NCBI RefSeq assembly: GCF_036173125.1
Contig: NZ_CP108054.1
Coordinates: 8,811,501-8,875,500 of the forward strand
DNA: 64,000 nucleotides
Direction: 5' to 3'
Source: Streptomyces sp. NBC_00286
GTDB lineage: Bacteria; Actinomycetota; Actinomycetes; Streptomycetales; Streptomycetaceae
Part shown: positions 58,477 through 64,000 of the stretch, in pieces
Numbering within the stretch: position 1 is the first letter of the stretch
Layout: each line of letters begins with the position of its first letter
Program-made: the position numbers and the translations under genes
The notes under the pieces: model-generated
Told to the model about the DNA's origin: nothing
The model's input: the letters and a program-made list of their open reading frames with translations, nothing else
The model's database searches: none

Positions 58477-60219
58477 GTGAACGAGAACTACGCCGTTCCC
58501 GCGGTCGCCCTCGTCGTCGTCGCGACCGTCTTCGTCGGCGCCTTCGGCCTGCGCATCTCACGCACCACCTCGGACTTCTACGTCGCCTCCCGCACCGTCG
58601 GCCCCCGGCTGAACGCGGCCGCCATCAGCGGCGAGTACCTGTCCGCCGCCTCGTTCCTCGGCATAGCGGGCCTCGTCCTCGTCCAGGGCCCCGACATGCT
58701 CTGGTACCCCGTTGGCTACACGGCGGGCTATCTCGTCCTGCTGCTCTTCGTGGCGGCCCCGCTGCGCCGCTCCGGCGCCTACACGCTGCCCGACTTCGCG
58801 GAGGCACGGCTCGCCTCCCAGTCGGTGCGACGGCTGGCCGGCGCCTTCGTCGTCGGGGTCGGCTGGCTCTATCTGCTGCCCCAACTCCAGGGCGCCGGGC
58901 TGACGTTGAACGTGCTGACCGGCGCCCCCAAGTCCCTCGGCGGGATCATCGTCGCCGTCGTCGTGGTCGCGACCGTCGCCGCGGGCGGCATGCGCAGCAT
59001 CACCTTTGTGCAGGCCTTCCAGTACTGGCTGAAACTCACCGCCCTGCTCGTCCCCGCCCTGTTCCTCGTCCTCGCCTGGCAGGGCGACGGATCGCCGCGG
59101 AACGCCTTCGACGAACCGGCGACCTTCCGCGAACACCGCGTGGTCCGCGTCGACAGCGGCCTCGACCTGAAGCTCGCCGAACCGCTGAACGTCACGGCGA
59201 CGGGCACGGTCGACGGCGAACGGTACGAGGACGAGAAGGTCCGGCTCGACGCAGGCGTCCACCGCATCGAACAGGGCACCCGGCTCGGCTTCACCAAGGG
59301 CGACCACGTCCCCGTCGCCGACCGCGGCAGCAACGGCGGCATGTCCACCTCGCTCGCCGAGGGCCGCGAGGAACGCCCGCTGTACGCCACGTACGGACTG
59401 ATCCTCGCCACCTTCCTCGGCACCATGGGACTGCCGCACGTGGTCGTCCGCTTCTACACCAGCCCGCACGGCGTCGCCGCCCGCCGCACCACCGTCGTCG
59501 TCCTCGGCCTGATCGGCGCCTTCTATCTGCTGCCGCCCGTCTACGGCGCGCTCGGGCGCCTGTACGCCCCCGAGCTCACCCTCACCGGGGACGCCGACGC
59601 CGCCGTACTGCTGCTGCCCGACCGGGTGATCGGCGGACTCGGCGGGGACCTGCTGGGCGCGCTGGTGGCGGGCGGGGCCTTCGCCGCGTTCCTGTCCACG
59701 GCGTCCGGGCTGACCATGGCGGTGGCGGGCGTGCTCACCCAGGACGTGCTCCCGGCACGGGGCGTACGGCACTTCCGGCTGGGCACGGTGCTCTCGATGA
59801 TCGTGCCGCTGATGGCCAGCGTGGTCGTGGGCGGGCTGCCCGTCGCGGACGCCGTGGGGCTCGCCTTCGCCGTGTCCGCGTCGTCGTTCTGCCCGCTCCT
59901 CGTCCTCGGCATCTGGTGGCGGCGGCTCACCCCGCCCGGCGCGGCGGCCGGGATGCTGGTCGGCGGCGGCTCGGCGCTGCTCGCGGTCGCCGCGACCATG
60001 GCGGGCTTCCCGGGCACGGGCCCGCTGCACGCGCTCCTCGCCTGGCCCGCGCTGTGGTCCGTCCCGCTGGGCTTCCTCACCATGGTGCTGGTGTCGCTGG
60101 CCACGCCCGGGCGGGTACCGGCGGGCACGGCCGCGATCCTGGCCCGCTTCCATCTGCCGGAGCAGCTGTCGGGCGGGCAGGTGCGAACGGCCGTGAGCGC
60201 GAAGGAAGTTGACGCATGA
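58477..60219 (+). CDS. Sodium/solute symporter (acetate/pyruvate type)
   Basis: This 580-residue member of the SSS family has about 13 helices. Landmarks are ASRTVGPRLNAAAISGEYLSAASFLGIAGLVL and LATFLGTMGLPHVVVRFYTSP in the middle. A large hydrophilic insert between about 205 and 295 is longer than usual. GTG 58477 follows the second mini-ORF stop by 3 nt, and its SD, GAGGTC, is inside the mini-ORF. It sits with a LytTR regulator and LytS-type kinase; by analogy with systems that sense pyruvate or acetate, it is probably a carboxylate transporter. Confidence 0.9.
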   Translation: MNENYAVPAVALVVVATVFVGAFGLRISRTTSDFYVASRTVGPRLNAAAISGEYLSAASFLGIAGLVLVQGPDMLWYPVGYTAGYLVLLLFVAAPLRRSGAYTLPDFAEARLASQSVRRLAGAFVVGVGWLYLLPQLQGAGLTLNVLTGAPKSLGGIIVAVVVVATVAAGGMRSITFVQAFQYWLKLTALLVPALFLVLAWQGDGSPRNAFDEPATFREHRVVRVDSGLDLKLAEPLNVTATGTVDGERYEDEKVRLDAGVHRIEQGTRLGFTKGDHVPVADRGSNGGMSTSLAEGREERPLYATYGLILATFLGTMGLPHVVVRFYTSPHGVAARRTTVVVLGLIGAFYLLPPVYGALGRLYAPELTLTGDADAAVLLLPDRVIGGLGGDLLGALVAGGAFAAFLSTASGLTMAVAGVLTQDVLPARGVRHFRLGTVLSMIVPLMASVVVGGLPVADAVGLAFAVSASSFCPLLVLGIWWRRLTPPGAAAGMLVGGGSALLAVAATMAGFPGTGPLHALLAWPALWSVPLGFLTMVLVSLATPGRVPAGTAAILARFHLPEQLSGGQVRTAVSAKEVDA

Positions 60220-60235
60220 GGCGGGTGGTGGAGAC

Positions 60236-61450
60236 ATGAGCGGTTTCCTGGCCGGGCTCCTGGTGGCCGTACTCCCGCTGCTGGCGGCCGGTTTCTGGCT
60301 CGGCCGGCGCACCACGCGCCCACGGAGCCTCGGCGGACTCGGCACCCCCGTCGAGCACGCCACCTTCGAGACCCTGCACACCGCCTCGCTCGCCGCACCC
60401 CCGCTGCGCGCCGGCCTCACCGAGGAGACGGCCCGCAAGTCGGCCAGGCGTCTGCGCACCCTGCTCGGCACCGACGCCCTCTGCCTCACCGACCAGGACA
60501 CCGTCCTCGCCTGGGAAGGCGTCGGCGAGCACCACAAGACGCAGATCATGGACCGGCTCGGCGGACCGCTGGAGAACGGCCGCGGCGAAGCCTTCCGCCT
60601 CGACTGCGTCGAACCGGACTGCCCGGTGCGCTGGGCCGTCGTCGCCCCGCTCACCGTCGACGACCGCGTACACGGCGCGCTCGTCGCCTGCGCGCCCCGC
60701 GAGTCCGCCGTACTGGTCAGGGCCACCGGAGAGGTCGCCCGCTGGGTCTCGGTCCAACTGGAGCTCGCCGACCTCGACCAGTCCCGTACGCGGCTGATCG
60801 AGGCCGAGATCAAGGCCCTGCGCGCCCAGATCTCTCCGCACTTCATCTTCAACTCGCTCGCCGTGATCGCCTCGTTCGTCCGCACCGACCCCGAGCGTGC
60901 CCGCGAACTCCTGCTGGAATTCGCCGACTTCACCCGCTACTCGTTCCGCAGGCACGGCGACTTCACCACGCTTGCCGACGAACTCCACGCCATCGACCAC
61001 TACTTGACCTTGGTCCGGGCCCGCTTCGGGGACCGCCTCTCGGTCACCCTGCAGATCGCCCCCGAAGTACTCCCGGTGACCCTGCCCTTCCTGTGTCTGC
61101 AGCCCCTCGTGGAGAACGCCGTGAAACACGGCCTCGAGGGCGGCACCGGGCAGGTCGACAAGAGCCACATCAGCATCACCGCACAGGACGCGGGAGCCGA
61201 GGCCCTCGTCACCATCGAGGACGACGGTCCCGGCATGGACCCCGACTGGCTGCGCCGCATCCTGGCAGGCGAGATCAGCCCGTCGGGCGGCATCGGCCTG
61301 TCGAACGTCGACGACCGGCTGCGCCAGGTCTACGGAGACGACTACGGCCTCGTCATCGAGACCGCGCTCGGCGCGGGCATGAAAATCACCGCCAGGCTGC
61401 CCAAATACCAGCCGGGCGTGCACTCCGCGGGACGGCTGTCCCGCGAATGA
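60236..61450 (+). CDS. LytS-type sensor histidine kinase
   Basis: This 404-residue kinase has one N-terminal helix (about 4-24), a GAF-like domain (about 60-180) with CVEPDCPVRWAV, and a His_kinase domain in which LRAQISPHFIFNSLAVIASFV holds the phosphoacceptor histidine. A HATPase domain with PLVENAVKHGLEGG and GGIGLSNVDDRLR follows. ATG 60236 has GGAG upstream. A ligand-binding GAF domain suggests a cytosolic signal. The partner regulator is the first gene of the operon, and the symporter lies between. Confidence 0.92.
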   Translation: MSGFLAGLLVAVLPLLAAGFWLGRRTTRPRSLGGLGTPVEHATFETLHTASLAAPPLRAGLTEETARKSARRLRTLLGTDALCLTDQDTVLAWEGVGEHHKTQIMDRLGGPLENGRGEAFRLDCVEPDCPVRWAVVAPLTVDDRVHGALVACAPRESAVLVRATGEVARWVSVQLELADLDQSRTRLIEAEIKALRAQISPHFIFNSLAVIASFVRTDPERARELLLEFADFTRYSFRRHGDFTTLADELHAIDHYLTLVRARFGDRLSVTLQIAPEVLPVTLPFLCLQPLVENAVKHGLEGGTGQVDKSHISITAQDAGAEALVTIEDDGPGMDPDWLRRILAGEISPSGGIGLSNVDDRLRQVYGDDYGLVIETALGAGMKITARLPKYQPGVHSAGRLSRE

Positions 61451-61474
61451 AAGCGTCTCTGGAACTCTGTGTGT

Positions 61475-61495
61475 GCCTGAGTAACTCAGGCTTTT
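61475..61495. terminator. Hairpin terminator between the kinase and TnpB-like gene
   Basis: GCCTGAG (61475-61481), TAA, CTCAGGC (61485-61491) and TTTT form a compact hairpin terminating the kinase transcript. The stop codon of the convergent TnpB-like gene (61486-61488) lies within it. Confidence 0.75.
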
Positions 61496-63549
61496 AGGGC
61501 GCGGCGTGGCCGTGTGCGGTTGCCGTCCGGTGGTCCGAACCTCGGGGTGAGGGGGTGGACCTCGGTGGCATGCACGTGGTGGAAGCCGGTCCGCTGGGCG
61601 GCGCGGGCGCGCCGCCGACAGGTTCCGCGGGAGAGCCGCCCCCGCCTTGCCAGAGCAGGCTCCGGCAGGGCGGGGGCGGGTACTCCATGACCTGGCACCC
61701 GCCCCGGGAAGGGGGCTGGTGTCTGGGTGTCATGCCCCGCCGGACGCTTGACCACCCGGGTGGGGGTGGTGGCGGGGACCGTACGCACTTCGGGCATACG
61801 GCGGGAAGTCGATGACCGGCCGGCCGGGGAGGGCCGGGCCGGAGTGGGGCGGCGCTTGCCCGGGGTGGTCTTCGGCCCGGGCGGCCGGGCGGGGAGGGCC
61901 TGCGCGCGGCGGGCGCGGCGCAGCCGGCGGGTGGTCTTCTTCGGCCGGCGCACCGCGGTGACGGTGCCCTCCACGGTGGTGCGGATGGTGCGGATACCGG
62001 TGGTGCGGTCGGTGCTGGTGTGGGGTTGGGCGAGCAGGCCGCGGGAGACGATCTGGCGGGCGGCCGCGTGGTCCCGGTCCTGTGACAGCCCGCACCCTGC
62101 GCAGTGCGCCCAGGTCCAGCCGCGCTCGGCAAGCCGGTCCGGCGCCGGGTGATGGCCCAGCGGCCCCAGGCATTGCGGGCAGCGTGCGGAGGTGCCCCGG
62201 GCGGGGACGGTGACCACGGTGATGCCCGCCTTCGCGGCCAGGTGCCGGATCGCCTCGGCGACCCTGCCGCGGACCTGCCCGGACAGCCGGGCGTTGCCGC
62301 GCCGTTTGCCGCGGGCCTCCAGGGTGGCCAGGTCCTCCAGGTAGATGACGCTGGCGCCGAGTGCGAGGCTCTGGTCGACGGCCCAGCGGGCCGCCGCCCA
62401 GGCCAGCGCGTCGTTGAGGTGGCGGATGCGGGCACACACCCGCGCGTGCTCCACTTCCAGCACCGCGGCCCGCCGGTGCAGGTCGTCCCAGGCCAGCAGG
62501 GGGGCGCCGAGCCCGTCCGCCAACTGCTGGTAGTGGTCGCGTCGGGCGGCGAGGTGTTCGCGGTGGCCGCGCAGCCGGTGCAGTTTCGCGCTGATGGCGG
62601 TGGCGTCGAAGAGCAGAGGGCGGCCGTCGGTGACCACCCGCCGGGCAGTTTTGGGGCCGGTCAGACGGCCCACCGTTCCGGTCAGCAGGGTGTTTACACC
62701 CCAGTCGAAGCCGACCGCCACGGTGTGCCCGGACGCCTTGGTGGCCGGGGCGGGCCGGGAGTGCGGCAGGTCCACCGCGATCCGGCCACCGCGGGTGGGG
62801 CGCAGGGTCGGGGTGTGCAGCACCGCCTCCGGGCCGACGGTGGCGGGCAGCCGCAGGTCGATCACATGCCAGGCCCACTCCCGGCCCGAGGCGGGGGCCG
62901 GGCACAGCGGGAGCTTCACCCGCAGCCGGGCCAGCCCCGCATCCACCCGCTGCAGGGTGACCTGCTGGCGGTCCATCGCCGCCAGCAGCACCTGCGCGGC
63001 GATCTGGGGCGGCTCCTCCAGCTCACACAGCCCTGCGGGCAGGCGCCCGTGCTCGGCCACATAGGCGCGGACCTGCCGGGTGCGGTTGCGGATCTCCGCA
63101 TGGCCGACCCCGCTCGGCAGCAGCGCCTGCAACGCCTCCCACTCCGCCTGGGTGCGCCGGTGGGGGTCGGCGGGCCAGGTGGCCAGCACCGCCGCCACCA
63201 CAGTGCGCCGATGCAGCGCCAGCCGCAGGGTGCGCGCCGCGTACTCCTCCGCACCCCGCCGCACCCGGTCCGACACATACACCCCCTCGGCGAAACTCGC
63301 CGTGTGCTGCCAGTTGAGGCGGCGCAGCGCCATCCAGCCCTTGGACGGCAACGGCTCACCCCGCCCGTCGACCCCGGCGGCCAGCACCTCCAGCGAACCC
63401 TCGTCCCACCGGGAAGCCACCAGGGCCCGGGTCAGCTCGCGGCTCAACTGGGCGAGAAAACCCACCCGCTCGTACAGCACCGCTTGACCGACCCGCTCGC
63501 CGCTGCCCTCGACCACGCCACCGAAGGCGGTACACGGCGCCGTCGCCAT
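61486..63549 (-). CDS. TnpB-like RNA-guided-type nuclease, long form
   Basis: This 687-residue product carries the OrfB/TnpB domains. RuvC-I Asp282 lies in VAVGFDWGVNTLL, the Glu in VIYLEDLATLEARG (Glu405), and zinc-ribbon cysteines at 457, 460, 483 and 486. The last Asp is in CGLSQDRDHAAARQI (491/493). The core is near residues 230-510, more than TnpB of IS200/IS605, with an N-terminal extension of about 230 residues. The C-terminus from about 515 is Arg/Pro-rich and overlaps a strong hairpin, possibly the guide-RNA region. No tnpA is seen. The start is uncertain: ATG 63549 has no SD, and the frame continues upstream. Confidence 0.8.
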   Translation of the reverse strand: MATAPCTAFGGVVEGSGERVGQAVLYERVGFLAQLSRELTRALVASRWDEGSLEVLAAGVDGRGEPLPSKGWMALRRLNWQHTASFAEGVYVSDRVRRGAEEYAARTLRLALHRRTVVAAVLATWPADPHRRTQAEWEALQALLPSGVGHAEIRNRTRQVRAYVAEHGRLPAGLCELEEPPQIAAQVLLAAMDRQQVTLQRVDAGLARLRVKLPLCPAPASGREWAWHVIDLRLPATVGPEAVLHTPTLRPTRGGRIAVDLPHSRPAPATKASGHTVAVGFDWGVNTLLTGTVGRLTGPKTARRVVTDGRPLLFDATAISAKLHRLRGHREHLAARRDHYQQLADGLGAPLLAWDDLHRRAAVLEVEHARVCARIRHLNDALAWAAARWAVDQSLALGASVIYLEDLATLEARGKRRGNARLSGQVRGRVAEAIRHLAAKAGITVVTVPARGTSARCPQCLGPLGHHPAPDRLAERGWTWAHCAGCGLSQDRDHAAARQIVSRGLLAQPHTSTDRTTGIRTIRTTVEGTVTAVRRPKKTTRRLRRARRAQALPARPPGPKTTPGKRRPTPARPSPAGRSSTSRRMPEVRTVPATTPTRVVKRPAGHDTQTPAPFPGRVPGHGVPAPALPEPALARRGRLSRGTCRRRARAAQRTGFHHVHATEVHPLTPRFGPPDGNRTRPRRALKA
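61634..61677. repeat. Long GC hairpin in the 3' part of the TnpB-like gene
   Basis: CCGCCCCCGCCTTGCC (61634-61649) pairs with GGCAGGGCGGGGGCGG (61662-61677) in 15 of 16 positions, the remaining one a wobble. It lies in the low-complexity 3' end of the coding frame, as guide-RNA scaffolds do in TnpB genes. Confidence 0.7.
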
Positions 63550-63709
63550 CAACCGGCCCACACCCACCACCCCCCTGCTCGGTCCCGAATCGGGCACATC
63601 CGTGCACCCGATCGGCCTAACGACCGACCCCCGCACAAAGACACGGCAGCCGACCGGCACCGCCCGAATCGCACAGGAAAACGCAGCAAAACCGCCAACA
63701 GTTGAAGAC

Positions 63710-63744
63710 CCTCCCCGGGCCGGTTCTGAACCGGTCCGGGGAGG
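63710..63744. terminator. Terminator after the 52-residue membrane protein gene
   Basis: A 16-bp stem (63710-63725 with 63729-63744) with one mismatch closes on a CTG loop. It lies 15 nt beyond the stop of the small gene on the minus strand and separates it from the TnpB-like gene. Confidence 0.75.
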
Positions 63745-63758
63745 ATGCGCGAAGGGCA

Positions 63759-63917
63759 TCAGGTGCTGCGTGAGGCCACCATCGCCAGAGTGATCAGGCC
63801 GAGTACCACCCAGCCGAACCACAGCCAGCCATTGCTGCCGAGCGCCACCGTGTAGGCCGTGACCATCACCAGGCCACCGACGGTGAGCACCCCCATGGTC
63901 TTCGTAGAACCGGGCAT
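63759..63917 (-). CDS. 52-residue membrane protein
   Basis: A short frame runs from ATG 63917 to TGA 63761-63759, with AAGGAGG 8 nt upstream. The product has two hydrophobic segments (about 8-25 and 31-48), starting MPGSTKTMGVLTVGGLVMV and containing NGWLWFGWVVLGLITLAMV. I do not recognise a family. A strong terminator just after it, a good SD and normal codon use support a real gene. The remaining 83 nt to the window edge hold its promoter but no other gene. Confidence 0.75.
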   Translation of the reverse strand: MPGSTKTMGVLTVGGLVMVTAYTVALGSNGWLWFGWVVLGLITLAMVASRST

Positions 63918-64000
63918 CGCAACACCCTCCTTATGGTTCGTCCCTCTCCATGGTGCCCCCGTCCTGCCTTTTCACGGTGCATACGACGAAATGGGTGCCT

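Noticed and set aside
61475..61495. Hairpin as an IS200/IS605 right end
   Set aside because: It has a GC stem and a T-run placed for the kinase operon, so it is better explained as a terminator; no tnpA or left-end counterpart was seen in the window.
62104..63705. Plus-strand long frame opposite the TnpB-like gene
   Set aside because: It is a GC-skew shadow; all catalytic and zinc motifs are in the minus frame.

Overview
The window is GC-rich chromosomal DNA from a Streptomyces. Third codon positions are strongly G/C, GTG and TTG starts are frequent, and many genes look leaderless (a TANNNT -10 box 6 to 9 nt before the start codon). Telling gene sets include the ureABC-F-G-D urease operon, the bioF / bioB-bioA-bioD biotin locus, a WhiJ-type XRE/DUF397/ATPase triad and a c-di-AMP riboswitch in front of an NlpC/P60 hydrolase. 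From memory, the gene order resembles the block around the urease, biotin and purB genes of Streptomyces coelicolor, read in the opposite direction. I saw no rRNA, tRNA, CRISPR array, replication origin or prophage.

Layout. 1-8.3 kb: an ACT-domain protein cut by the window edge, a Tat-exported PhoD-type phosphatase, a divergent MocR regulator / EamA exporter pair, an alpha/beta hydrolase, an ECF41-like sigma factor and a DasR-like GntR regulator with a dre-like operator. 8.8-16.6 kb: a ROK repressor, a NarL-type two-component system divergent from an ABC-2 transporter, a uracil-DNA glycosylase and purB. 16.8-27.7 kb: an SGNH hydrolase, two CNNM/CBS membrane proteins in a coupled operon, a class V PLP enzyme with its FadR-type repressor and shared operators, an F420-type oxidoreductase and a MacB-like ABC exporter. 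27.9-28.5 kb: a ribbon-helix-helix / degenerate Fic toxin-antitoxin pair. 28.7-33.9 kb: a methyltransferase and the biotin genes. 33.9-38.6 kb: the WhiJ-like triad, a LysR/LysE pair, a DUF6328 protein and the riboswitch-controlled NlpC/P60 gene. 39.1-40.4 kb: a ClpP paralogue whose serine nucleophile is alanine, coupled to a small helical protein and divergent from a Phd-type antitoxin. 40.6-45.5 kb: an SDR gene with an in-frame nonsense codon, a serine hydrolase, two TetR regulators and an ABC-2-like membrane protein, with striking operators. 45.7-52.6 kb: the urease operon with a GlnR-like box, then tripeptidyl aminopeptidase. 52.6-61.5 kb: an acyltransferase, a DUF574 methyltransferase, ornithine aminotransferase with dimethylargininase and an Lrp regulator, and a LytTR/LytS two-component system built around a sodium/solute symporter. 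61.5-64 kb: a long TnpB-like RuvC nuclease gene and a 52-residue membrane protein.

Three intergenic elements (2505-2974, 8345-8825, 48716-49136) share the same 28- to 34-bp perfect terminal inverted repeats, carry no gene and are filled with small GC hairpins. One of them splits ureF from ureG. The most unusual observations are the serine-less ClpP facing a Phd antitoxin, the degenerate Fic pair, these inverted-repeat elements, the long TnpB-like protein, and several well-resolved operator/promoter architectures.
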